From NCBI RefSeq assembly GCF_938030785.1, contig NZ_CALHIK010000059.1, positions 1-13,603 on the forward strand: a stretch of 13,603 nt of DNA. The letters are read 5' to 3'. Source of the stretch: an uncultured Campylobacter sp. Lineage in GTDB: Bacteria; Campylobacterota; Campylobacteria; Campylobacterales; Campylobacteraceae. Made by a program: the position numbers and the translations under genes. Shown here one piece after another: positions 1 through 7,328 of this stretch (within the stretch, counting starts at the first letter, position 1; the number at the start of each line of letters is the position of its first letter). The notes under the pieces are model-generated. The model did no database searches and was not told the DNA's origin. It saw only the letters and a list, made by a program, of their open reading frames with translations.

Positions 1-2
1 TG

Positions 3-397
3 ACCGCTAGAGGCACTACTGCGGTATGGATGAGCTTGTAGGCGGTGCCTCCGTCGGGGTTGTTGCCGACCTCATACATACCGCGTCGCACGAGCTATCG
101 CACTTTAGCACCGCGACTACGCTAAAAGCATAGGCAGCGCGCTCGTGGTCTCGCTGATATTCCGACGATAAAATTTCATCATACGCCTCGGCTGCGGCAA
201 GTAGTAAGTTCTCGCGCTCGCAAGAGGTCGCAGCGGATGCCGAGGCACTTAAAATTTTAGAGCGCACTTATGACACACGGGCGGTGCCGAAGGAATTTTT
301 CGAGGGCATGATGTCAAAGAACGGCTCGCCCGTCTTTATGAATATCTTCGGCTCTCGCTCCAACCTCGGCTCGAAGATAAAAGCGATCAAAACCTAA
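3..397 (+). pseudogene. Degenerate M48-family metallopeptidase (LoiP/YcaL-like) remnant
   Basis: Reading the frame that ends at the TAA at 395-397 gives a 79-codon open stretch from 158. It contains SKFSRSQEVAADAEALKIL, which resembles the third-zinc-ligand region of LoiP/YcaL-type M48 peptidases (SQFSQxQExxADxxSxDLL), followed by an FFEGMM segment and a family-like tail (S-N-L-G-S-K-I-K-A-I). In the same frame further upstream, at 92-106, sits HELSH, a match to the HExxH zinc site, about 45 codons before QEVAAD, as in the family. The two parts are separated by in-frame stops at 131-133 (TAG) and 155-157 (TGA). Before HELSH a family-like piece (ARGTTAVWMSL) lies in a different frame. So the gene is frameshifted, carries stops and cannot make an active protease; its 5' part is outside the window. 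The family call is by eye; the C-terminal part is the firmest. Confidence 0.55.
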
Positions 398-520
398 AAA
401 TTTCAAAAACGCCAAACCGAGCCGCCGGATAGAATTTTACCGAAATCAAAGGATGAAATTTCGCCGCTTTTAAATTTTAAAATTTAAAAAGCTCGTGAAG
501 TTTGCCAGCTAAAATTTATC

Positions 521-561
521 TTTAAATTTAAAACGCGGCTACATAGATATATGCAGCCGCG
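521..561 (-). terminator. Rho-independent terminator of htpG
   Basis: A 7-bp GC-rich stem (CGCGGCT 534-540 with AGCCGCG 555-561) continues after one A.C mismatch with 4 more pairs (542-545 with 550-553) around a GATA loop. On the minus strand the hairpin is followed by TTTTAAATTT. It lies about 40 bp beyond the htpG stop. Read on the plus strand it could also stop transcripts from the pseudogene side, but the T-run there is weaker. Confidence 0.7.
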
Positions 562-602
562 CGGAATTTTGCTAGCAGATCGGAGCTCTAAATTTAGATA
601 AT

Positions 603-2444
603 CTATAGAGCCTTTGCGATCAGCTCGTTTACGTTTTTAATAAACTCGCTCGGATTTTCAAGCTCCTGCCCCTCGCTAAGACGCGCCAGATCGTAGATTA
701 TCTCAGAAACTTGCGGCAGCATCAGCTTATCGGCCTGCAGCTTTTTGATGATCTCGTGATCGGCATTGATCTCCAAAATCGGCTTTATTGGCGGCAGATT
801 GCGGTTTCCCATCTGCTTAAGCAGCTGCTGCGTCGCAAAATCGGGATCATTCTCGTCAAAAACAAGGCAGGAAAGCGAGCCGCTTAGACGCGATGAAATT
901 TTAACGTCCTTGACGCGTTCGCCTAGAATTTCTTTGATCTTCGCGGCGATCTCTTTGGCTTGCGGCGTCGCGGTATCATCGCTCGCAGCTTCCTGCTTGA
1001 TCGAAGTCGCGTTTTTAACCGGCGTCTTATCAAACTCAAAAATGCCTGGCATCACGATCGTATCGATCTCATCGTCGCAGAGCAGCACCTCCGTACCCTC
1101 GGCGTTAAATTTCTCGATCAGAGGCGAGCTTTTAAGCATCGCGGCGCTGTTTCCCGCGATATAATAGATCTCTTTTTGCTCCGCGCCCATTTTTTCCTTA
1201 TATTCACCAAGAGTGATGAGCCCCTCCCGCAGGTTTGATTTAAAAAGACAGAGCTTTAAAATTTCCTCTTTGTTTGCGCCAAAGCCGTAAAGCCCCTCTT
1301 TCAAAACCTTGCCGAATAATTCGTAAAATTTTATGTATTTTTCGCGATCGTTCTGCAAAAGCTTCTGCAGCTCGGATAGAATTTTTTTGACGCTCTGCTC
1401 GCGGACGTAGGCTAAAATTCGATTTTCTTGTAAAATTTCGCGACTTACGTTTAGCGGCAGATCCTCGACGTCCATTATGCCGCGCACGAAGCGCAGGTAG
1501 CTAGGCAGCAGCTCTTTGGCGTCGTCGGTGATGAAAACGCGCTTGACGTAGAGCTTCACGCCGCTTTGATAATCGACACGGTATAGATCGAAGGGCTCGC
1601 TGCTCGGCACGTAAAAAAGCGTCGTGTATTCGTGCGTGCCCTCGGCCTTGGTGTGGATATAAAACAGCGGATCGCCGCTATCGTGGCTGATCTGCTTGTA
1701 AAATTCATTGTAATCGCTCGGCTTTAGGCTGCTTTTTGGCAGCTGCCAAAGCGCGCTCGCGCGGTTGATCTGGACGTTTTTAATTTCGCTATGTTCCTGC
1801 TCGCCCTCTTTTTGCGCAGGCACGTATTCTTCTTTATCCATAAAGATCGGATAGGGGATGTGGTTGGAGTATTTTTTGATGATGCCTTCCAGCCTATATT
1901 CGTCTAAAAACTCCTCATCTTTCATATGCAGGATTATCGTCGTGCCGAAGTCCTCTTTCTCCGCCTTTTCGACCATGTAGTTGCTGGCATCGCTGCTCCA
2001 TTTAAAGGCGTCCTGCGAGAGTGGCTTGCGGCTGATAACATCGATACGATCCGCTACCATAAACGCCGAATAAAACCCGACGCCGAACTGCCCGATGAGG
2101 TTGCTGTCCTTCGCCGCATCCCCGCTAAGGCTTGCCATAAAGCCTTTCGTGCCGCTGCGCGCGATAGTGCCTAGATTGCTCTCGAGCTCAGCCTCGTCCA
2201 TACCGATGCCGTTGTCGCCGATGCTTAGCGTTTTGGCCTCTTTGTCGATCTTTATATCGATGCGCGGCACATACGAAAGCGCCTTATAATCGTCGTTCGT
2301 AAGGCTTAAGTAGTTTAATTTATCCAGCGCGTCGCTTGCGTTTGAGATCAGCTCGCGCAGGAAAATCTCCTTGTTTGAATAAAGCGAATGGATCATCAAA
2401 TTTAGCAGATCATTCACTTCGGTCTTAAATTTTTTCTTTGCCAT
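603..2444 (-). CDS. htpG: Molecular chaperone HtpG (bacterial Hsp90)
   Basis: 613-residue ATP-dependent cytosolic chaperone that refolds or stabilises client proteins as a homodimer. The N-terminal GHKL ATP-binding domain shows all family motifs: ELISNASDA at residues 31-39 (catalytic Glu31, Mg-binding Asn35), GDNGIGM at 76-82, GTIARSGT at 92-99 and GQFGVGFYSAF at 118-128. The middle domain carries the conserved LPLNVSREILQENR segment with the ATPase-activating arginine, and a normal C-terminal dimerisation domain follows; total length is typical for the family. The ATG at 2444 is preceded by AAGGA seven bases upstream. The gene is alone on its strand, divergent from the Sel1-like gene, with its own consensus promoter and a likely HspR operator upstream and a hairpin terminator downstream. 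Nothing appears missing or frameshifted. Confidence 0.98.
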   Translation of the reverse strand: MAKKKFKTEVNDLLNLMIHSLYSNKEIFLRELISNASDALDKLNYLSLTNDDYKALSYVPRIDIKIDKEAKTLSIGDNGIGMDEAELESNLGTIARSGTKGFMASLSGDAAKDSNLIGQFGVGFYSAFMVADRIDVISRKPLSQDAFKWSSDASNYMVEKAEKEDFGTTIILHMKDEEFLDEYRLEGIIKKYSNHIPYPIFMDKEEYVPAQKEGEQEHSEIKNVQINRASALWQLPKSSLKPSDYNEFYKQISHDSGDPLFYIHTKAEGTHEYTTLFYVPSSEPFDLYRVDYQSGVKLYVKRVFITDDAKELLPSYLRFVRGIMDVEDLPLNVSREILQENRILAYVREQSVKKILSELQKLLQNDREKYIKFYELFGKVLKEGLYGFGANKEEILKLCLFKSNLREGLITLGEYKEKMGAEQKEIYYIAGNSAAMLKSSPLIEKFNAEGTEVLLCDDEIDTIVMPGIFEFDKTPVKNATSIKQEAASDDTATPQAKEIAAKIKEILGERVKDVKISSRLSGSLSCLVFDENDPDFATQQLLKQMGNRNLPPIKPILEINADHEIIKKLQADKLMLPQVSEIIYDLARLSEGQELENPSEFIKNVNELIAKAL

Positions 2445-2473
2445 TATGCGGTCCTTTTTGAAAATTTTGGCAG

Positions 2474-2502
2474 ATTATATCATGGAGTGCTAATCTTGTC
2501 AA
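2474..2502 (-). promoter_or_regulatory. htpG promoter, full consensus sigma-70 type
   Basis: On the minus strand TTGACA (2497-2502) is separated by exactly 17 bp from TATAAT (2474-2479), and the -10 is extended (TGATATAAT). Transcription should start near 2467, leaving a leader of about 22 nt that contains the AAGGA ribosome binding site. Campylobacter promoters usually lack a recognisable -35, so a perfect one suggests a strong promoter that would need repression outside stress. Confidence 0.85.
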
Positions 2503-2515
2503 GAGTAGAATAAAT

Positions 2516-2542
2516 AAACTTGATATGAACTATATCAAGTTT
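2516..2542. promoter_or_regulatory. Inverted repeat resembling an HspR operator (HAIR) upstream of htpG
   Basis: Perfect 11-bp arms AAACTTGATAT (2516-2526) and ATATCAAGTTT (2532-2542) flank a 5-nt loop. Written as CTTGATA-N7-TATCAAG it has the same spacing and outer bases as the known HspR-associated inverted repeat CTTGAGT-N7-ACTCAAG. It lies 16 bp upstream of the htpG -35 box, and a second short palindrome CTTGTCAAG (2495-2503) overlaps that -35. HspR is a heat-shock repressor in Campylobacter and Helicobacter; its control of htpG here is inferred, not shown. No T-run follows, so it is unlikely to be a terminator. Confidence 0.6.
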
Positions 2543-2680
2543 TGTAAATTTACGCGCATTATACGTGCGCACCCAAAGTATGCAAAATTTAAACCCGACT
2601 GCGGATTATACAGCGAGAACCGGTCCGAATTTGACGGCGCATCTGCGCTAAATTTACAAATTCTTTTTAGTCGTCGTTTT

Positions 2681-2709
2681 TTGAAAAATTCAAAATAAGA
2701 TGATATAAT
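2681..2709 (+). promoter_or_regulatory. Promoter of the Sel1-like membrane protein gene
   Basis: TTGAAA (2681-2686) lies 17 bp upstream of TATAAT (2704-2709), with the extended -10 TGATATAAT. The expected start near 2716 gives a leader of about 77 nt before the TTG start codon. Confidence 0.8.
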
Positions 2710-2792
2710 TCCCCTTAATGCCGATGCGATTTTGATGATAAAACCTGGCGTTTAACCGACTAGCAAAATTTATCTAGCAAAAAGGATTTCAT

Positions 2793-3704
2793 TTGAATAA
2801 CGAAGAAATCATACAACGCATAAACGAGCTGAGAGAAAAGCGGAGCAAAAATTTAAAAAGCTCAAGTGAAAATGTCTGCGAGACGGATGCCAATGCAGAT
2901 CTGGATACTGACGCTACCATAAATTTGACCGAAAAATCAGGCGCAGGTTCGGCCGCAAATTTAAGCCAAAAACCGAGCCCCAAGCCTTCCGTCGCTACTT
3001 TAATGGGTAGGCAATCGATCAAAGACGTAGATCTCCGCACTCCGCACAAAAATCGCTCCATGCCAAAAATACTTCCTCTCATCATCGTATGTATAGTCGC
3101 GGTTTTTATAGCGATAAAGGCACCTTTTCGCACGGAGGCTTTGAATGAAACCCAAATTCCGATCAATCAAGCAAACGAAGACGCGAATAAAAATCCTAAA
3201 GAAATTTCTATTCGCACCAAAGACGGCACTTTAAAAATGAAAAATCCTGTAAGATTTCGCGAAGATTGCGACGGCGGAGACGGCGATGCCTGCGCCGTAC
3301 TTTCGAGCCTGCTGCTACTAAATGGCGAAATTTCGCAAGAGGGCGCCAAAGATCTGCTTAAAAAAGGCTGCTACGAGCTTAACGGCGGCGAAAGCTGCAC
3401 GAGACTCGCAGGCTACGAGGATAGAGATTCACAAGAGGGCAGAAAACTGTATAAAAAAGCATGCAAGCTCGGTAACGGCGAAGGCTGCTTTATGTTCGGT
3501 TACGTCGCGTATTTTGACGACGATGACAAAGAAGCGGGTACGCAATGCTTTGAGCGATCGTGCGAGTTGCGATTTGCGGAGGCATGCTATTTTCTAGTGG
3601 GAATTTATTCCAATGATCCGGCGAAATCGCAAAGATATCAGGCTCTATTTGAAAAATATCAACAAGAAAACGATGATGCGATAATCAGCTTTAGACGCAG
3701 ATAA
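2793..3704 (+). CDS. Single-pass membrane protein with cysteine-rich Sel1/Hcp-like repeats
   Basis: 303 residues. A polar, Ser/Asn/Asp-rich N-terminal tail (1-90) contains no signal peptide; a membrane segment follows at about 92-112 (ILPLIIVCIVAVFIAI core), and then a C-terminal domain that by the basic flank before the helix should face the periplasm. That domain holds helical repeats with cysteine pairs 8-9 residues apart: C159/C167, C193/C202, C224/C232 and C257/C265, within motifs such as KKACKLGNGEGC. This is the pattern of Sel1-like repeats in the Helicobacter cysteine-rich (Hcp) proteins, where each pair forms a disulfide; the repeats here are about 31-34 residues, slightly short. C252 is an extra cysteine. 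The start is TTG, supported by AAAAGGA seven bases upstream and by the lack of an in-frame ATG before the repeats begin. Substrate or partner is unknown; Hcp-type proteins bind peptides or cell-wall fragments in other bacteria. No clear terminator is visible between it and convergent murG. Confidence 0.8.
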   Translation: MNNEEIIQRINELREKRSKNLKSSSENVCETDANADLDTDATINLTEKSGAGSAANLSQKPSPKPSVATLMGRQSIKDVDLRTPHKNRSMPKILPLIIVCIVAVFIAIKAPFRTEALNETQIPINQANEDANKNPKEISIRTKDGTLKMKNPVRFREDCDGGDGDACAVLSSLLLLNGEISQEGAKDLLKKGCYELNGGESCTRLAGYEDRDSQEGRKLYKKACKLGNGEGCFMFGYVAYFDDDDKEAGTQCFERSCELRFAEACYFLVGIYSNDPAKSQRYQALFEKYQQENDDAIISFRRR

Positions 3705-3933
3705 TTTTACGGCTTAATGCACTTTTGCGCGGCTTCGTTTGCGAGTTTAAATTTGCGTGAATTAAAAAGCATCCTTCGCCTGACAATCATACAAATTTTA
3801 AATTTTTGCTCAACCCAAGCGCCGCGCCAAATTTAGACAAACATAAAAAGTAAAATTTAATCGGTTTATAAATTTAAAACCTCTCGCAGAGATCGCCTTA
3901 AATTTACGCAAGCTCATACTGTCCGGCGCGCTT

Positions 3934-4947
3934 TTAAATTTTACTCATCACGTCGTCGATTATCGCTTGCGCGCCGTTTCGATCCGCGAGCTCAAGCAGC
4001 CCTTTGCTCGCTCGCGCCACGTCGAAGCTCTCAATCAAGCCCAAAATCCGCTCGCCGCTCGCATCCTCCTGGCGTAAAATTTCGCAAAGCCCGCGCTCTT
4101 TAAGAAATTTCGCGTTATAAAACTGATGATCCGCCGCCGCAAACGGAAACGGCACAAATATCGCGGGCAGGCCGTTTGAGCAGAGCTCCCACAGCGTGCT
4201 GGCGCCGCTGCGTCCGACGCAAAGATCGGCGCTTGCGATGAGCTCGTGCATGTTTTTGCAAAAGCCCACGAGCTGCACGTCAAGGCCCTGCCGCGCGTAG
4301 ATCTGCGAGATGCGCTCAAACTCGCGCTCGCCGCACTGATGGATCACGCCGTAGCCAAGACCCAAGAGCTTGGGCGCAAGCTCCATGGCAAGCGAGTTGA
4401 TAAAGCTCGCCCCCTGCGAGCCGCCCAAAAAGATGACCCTCTTAAGCGCCGTGCGCGGCCACGCCGTCTCGAAAAAAATATCCGCGATCGGATAAGCGAA
4501 CGCAGGTTTTTCATAGGAGCTGTAAAACGCGCGTGCAAAGGGCCTCAGCAGGCGGTTGAGCCGCCCGCAAACGGCGTTTTGCTCGTGGATAAAAAACGGC
4601 ACGCGAGAAAGGATCGCCGCGATGGATGCGGGCGCCGAGCTGTATCCGCCCACGCTGATGAGCGCGCGAACGCCGTTTTGCTTTAAAATTTTACGCGCCG
4701 CAAGCGAGAGGCGCAGGATATTTAGCAGCGAGGCTAGCTTGGCAAAGCCCTTTTTATCGACGACGCCCGAGCTTTGCAGAAAATAGGTACGCGCAAAAAG
4801 CTCGCTATCCTCAAACCACGCGCGATCCTGCCCGCGATTTGAGCCGATGAAGATCGCCCTGATGCCCTGCTTCGCAAGGTGGGCGGCTAAATTTTTAGCG
4901 ATTATCAGATGCCCGCCGGTGCCGCCGCCGCTGATTGCTATGACCAT
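3934..4947 (-). CDS. murG: MurG, lipid I N-acetylglucosaminyltransferase
   Basis: 337 residues. On the cytoplasmic membrane face it transfers GlcNAc from UDP-GlcNAc to lipid I, giving lipid II, the peptidoglycan precursor. The glycosyltransferase family 28 fold is recognisable from GGGTGGHL at residues 7-14 (diphosphate/lipid loop), FFIHEQN at 118-124, GGSQGASFIN at 175-184, VGFCKNM at 227-233, and the donor-binding C-terminal segment GRSGASTLWEL at 245-255 (Glu254 contacts the ribose in the family) followed by PFPFAAADHQFYNA at 266-279. Length is a little shorter than E. coli MurG (355) but all motifs are present. The ATG at 4947 has AAGGA five bases upstream. It follows ftsW after 138 bp in the same direction; a perfect 14-bp palindrome GCTTAAATTTAAGC (4977-4990) lies in that gap. 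The two genes probably share a transcript, although the gap could hide a processing site. Downstream it converges on the Sel1-like gene across 229 bp of AT-rich DNA with only weak hairpins. Confidence 0.96.
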   Translation of the reverse strand: MVIAISGGGTGGHLIIAKNLAAHLAKQGIRAIFIGSNRGQDRAWFEDSELFARTYFLQSSGVVDKKGFAKLASLLNILRLSLAARKILKQNGVRALISVGGYSSAPASIAAILSRVPFFIHEQNAVCGRLNRLLRPFARAFYSSYEKPAFAYPIADIFFETAWPRTALKRVIFLGGSQGASFINSLAMELAPKLLGLGYGVIHQCGEREFERISQIYARQGLDVQLVGFCKNMHELIASADLCVGRSGASTLWELCSNGLPAIFVPFPFAAADHQFYNAKFLKERGLCEILRQEDASGERILGLIESFDVARASKGLLELADRNGAQAIIDDVMSKI

Positions 4948-5085
4948 ACTTTTCCTTTAAATTTATAAAATTTCGCGCTTAAATTTAAGCCTCGGCGCGC
5001 TTCGGCGTAGAATTTCAAACGCAAAATTCGGCTCTAAATTTACGCCTAAATTTAAACCGCACTCGCTCCAAAACCCGCAAAAGCT

Positions 5086-6246
5086 TTAAAATTTCGCCCT
5101 TTTCGATGCCATCAAAACGAGCCCCACCGCAAACGACGCCGCGAGCAGGTGGCTCCCGCCGTAGCTCAGAAACGGTACGGCGATACCTTTAACCGGCGAG
5201 ATCGACGTGATGCCGTAGGAGTTGATAATGAACGAAAAGAAAAACATAAAGCCGATACCTAGGCAGAAGAGGAAATTTACGTTATTTGGCGACTTGCTCG
5301 CGGTCTGAAAGATGCGAAAGAGCATCGCATAAAATAGCGCCACTATAAGCAAAATCCCGATAAATCCCCACTCCTCGGCGATACCTGCAAGCACGAAGTC
5401 GGTATGTACCTCGCTCAGATAGCCGAGCTTAAAGCTTCCAAGCCCAAGTCCCTGCCCGAAAAACTCGCCGTTGTTTATCGCATTTAGCGAGTGTCCGACC
5501 TGATACGGCGCGCTAGCATCCTCTATACGTAGCCCCGCGGCAGTCTCCGGCGACATAAACGACAGCACGAAATCCTGCACGCCGCCCCACCACGAGCGCA
5601 CGCGATCGACTCTGTGCGCGCTCGTGACGATAAAAACGTAAGCAAGCCCTGCGATACCTAAAAAACTAGCACCAATGAGCTTAAAGCTCGTGCCCGCAAA
5701 AAGCGACATAAAAATCATCGTAAGCCCCAGCACCGCGACCTGTCCCAGATCGTTTTGCACGATGGCGACTAGGATCACCACAAAGCCGAAAAGCGCTACG
5801 TAAGGAAGCAGCGTCGCAATCTCCCGCCCGATGCTTTTTTTGGAGTGATCGAGCTTGCGCGAGAAGCTCCACGCCAAAAAGTAGATGAAGCCCACCTTGA
5901 AAAATTCCACCGGCGCGAGGTTAAAAAACGGTAGCCTGATCCAGCGCGCCGCACCGTTTACGTCGGCGACCAAGGATTTGGGTAAAAAGCCCATCGCGAG
6001 CATCAAAATCCCCATTATCGCAAAAAGCGACATGCACACCGGTGTTAGGCATTTATCAGGATTGGCGCGCGAGACGATCCACATCACCGCGATGCAGGCG
6101 ATGCCCACCGCGCACTGGCGATAAAAAAAATGTAACGGCGTAGTGCCCAGCAGAAGCACCGTATATGAGCTCAGCGACAGCGAAAATATCATGCCGATCG
6201 TAATGAGCGCGCAGGTGAAGTAATAAAGCCATTTATCGGTTCTCAA
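5086..6246 (-). CDS. ftsW: FtsW, SEDS-family septal peptidoglycan glycosyltransferase
   Basis: Polytopic inner-membrane protein of about 386 residues that polymerises lipid II at the division septum with its partner class B PBP (FtsI). About ten hydrophobic helices are visible. SEDS signatures, numbered from the TTG start: QNDLGQVAV at 164-172, the loop segment GQGLGLGSFKLGYL then SEVHTDFVLAGIAEEWG at 278-294 whose aspartate is the likely catalytic residue, and ITSISPVKGIAVPFLSYGGS ending near 365. FtsW is preferred over RodA because murG follows directly. Start choice: an ATG at 6276 is in frame but has no ribosome binding site and directly follows a TAA, whereas TTG at 6244-6246 has CGGAGAG about six bases upstream and gives an N-terminus (MRTDKWLYYF) leading straight into the first helix. 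The protein from the ATG would be 396 residues. No strong promoter is evident upstream; a weak minus-strand TAAAAT lies at 6443-6448. Confidence 0.93.
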   Translation of the reverse strand: MRTDKWLYYFTCALITIGMIFSLSLSSYTVLLLGTTPLHFFYRQCAVGIACIAVMWIVSRANPDKCLTPVCMSLFAIMGILMLAMGFLPKSLVADVNGAARWIRLPFFNLAPVEFFKVGFIYFLAWSFSRKLDHSKKSIGREIATLLPYVALFGFVVILVAIVQNDLGQVAVLGLTMIFMSLFAGTSFKLIGASFLGIAGLAYVFIVTSAHRVDRVRSWWGGVQDFVLSFMSPETAAGLRIEDASAPYQVGHSLNAINNGEFFGQGLGLGSFKLGYLSEVHTDFVLAGIAEEWGFIGILLIVALFYAMLFRIFQTASKSPNNVNFLFCLGIGFMFFFSFIINSYGITSISPVKGIAVPFLSYGGSHLLAASFAVGLVLMASKRAKF

Positions 6247-6276
6247 TCGTCTCTCCGTTTTAAATTTTATTCGCAT

Positions 6277-7328
6277 TTACGCGCGCCGTGCACGCTTCGT
6301 CTGCCGCGCGAGGCTCAAACCTCGCATCGCGCCCCTGCCGCACGGTCCGGATCGCGGCACCGCCTTTTAAAAAGCGTACGGCACGACCACGTATTGTCTT
6401 TTGGCACGTAATGCGATCATGCGTCTTTGACGCGTGGCGCGAATTTTATTCTCGCACATAAGGCGGCTTTGCGGCGTACGCTACGATATAGCACGCCGAA
6501 AAAAACATCCCGCGCCGCCTTGTAAGTACACATTCTTCTTACACAAGACGACTTTCGGCACGCTTATAGCATGGTAGCAAACCGCGACTATGCAAAATTG
6601 CACATGGGCGTTCGTGTTGCAAATCAGCCGCCACGCACGGCAAGCCAATACTCCGGCAGTTTCTCCCGCTTGCGCAGTAGCAAGACGTTTCATACCGGCA
6701 AGGCGCGATTCAAAATTTTGATCCGCTGCGGCAAATTTTTAAATTTCAAAATTCCAAAGCCCAAAAAGAAGCGAAATTTTAAAATTTTAAATTCTGCCGG
6801 CCTTTGTAAATTTATAAAATTTGAAATCGCAAAATTTTAGCGCTCAATTTTTAAATTTTTAAAGCTCGCTCTATTTTCGTTCCGCTTGCACTTTAAAATT
6901 TCGCGCCGCGGTTTAAATTTAGCGCCAAGAACACAGCGTGCAATTGAACTGCGCCTTCAATTTCAATGCGTTTTAAAAAACTATGTGTCGCAAACACAAG
7001 CTGAAAAACGCGCTGTTTGTACCTGCCGAGCACTACCTTTAAAGCGCCCCTCCATACCGCAAAAAGCCTCGATCACATCCGCGCAAGCTGCCACACTTTA
7101 CCACAGTCACAGAATACAGCGAGCCGCAGAGCGCGCAAATTTTAAAATTTAAATCCGCCGCAGGGGCCGAAAATTTTAAAATTCCGCCGCGGCAAATCCG
7201 ATAAATTTTAAAATTTATAAAATTTAAAATTCCACCGACGCAGACCGATCAAATTTTAAAAATTTCAACGCCGCAAATCCAATAAATTTCAAAATTTCGC
7301 CGCTTAAATTTTATCGAAATTTTAAAAT
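6277..7328. other. Gene-free region of about 1.05 kb between ftsW and ftsK
   Basis: No open frame here has a family signature, a ribosome binding site or protein-like composition; the longest (about 70-90 codons) are Arg/Ala/Cys- or Lys/Phe-rich translations of repeats. I see no tRNA TPsiC arm. The left half (6277-6700) is GC-rich with inverted repeats: GCGAGG/CCTCGC (6308-6313/6320-6325) nested in CCGTGC/GCACGG (6286-6291/6340-6345), and the cluster at 6458-6559. The right half is dominated by AAATTT palindromes separated by short GC-rich pieces, including the array at 7137-7330. It could be the remains of decayed genes, a structured RNA locus, or simply expanded intergenic DNA. Confidence 0.6.
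6458..6559. other. Cluster of nested and mutually exclusive inverted repeats
   Basis: AAGGCGGC (6460-6467) pairs perfectly with GCCGCCTT (6514-6521), extendable by a G.U and an A-U pair. Inside it sits a hairpin CGGCGT-AC-GCTA / TAGC-ACGCCG (6472-6498). The right arm of the outer stem overlaps CTTGT (6519-6523), which can instead pair with ACAAG (6543-6547), and GCCGAAA (6495-6501) can pair with TTTCGGC (6553-6559). Such alternative pairing is seen in leader RNAs and attenuators, but no covariation can be judged here. The minus strand leads into ftsW. Confidence 0.35.

Larger units (their letters stand above)
2445..2792. other. Divergent intergenic region between htpG and the Sel1-like gene
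   Basis: These 348 bp contain no gene. From the htpG side they hold the htpG promoter (2474-2502), an 11-bp inverted repeat (2516-2542), a weak GCGCA/TGCGC repeat near 2554-2570, then about 110 bp in which I see nothing distinctive, and finally the promoter for the plus-strand gene (2681-2709) with its roughly 75-bp leader and an AAAAGGA ribosome binding site at 2779-2785. Confidence 0.8.

Noticed and set aside
766..1164. Plus-strand open frames opposite htpG
   Set aside because: They are antisense to a fully conserved gene, with low-complexity Ser/Leu composition and no start signals.
3863..3881. GGTTT/AAACC hairpin as a shared terminator between the Sel1-like gene and murG
   Set aside because: Only five pairs around an AT loop and no T-run on either strand.
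4246..4686. Plus-strand open frame of 146 codons inside murG
   Set aside because: It lies antisense to an intact murG, is Arg/Ala-rich, and has no ribosome binding site or family motif; it is a by-product of GC-rich codons.
4962..4967. TATAAA as a -10 box for murG
   Set aside because: A start seven bases downstream would fall inside the ribosome binding site; the match is explained by the local AAATTT-rich sequence.
6481..7152. Three small open frames (70-89 codons) in the ftsW-ftsK gap
   Set aside because: No ribosome binding sites or recognisable domains; the translations follow the AAATTT repeats (Lys/Phe/Ile runs) or are Cys/Arg/Ala mixtures.
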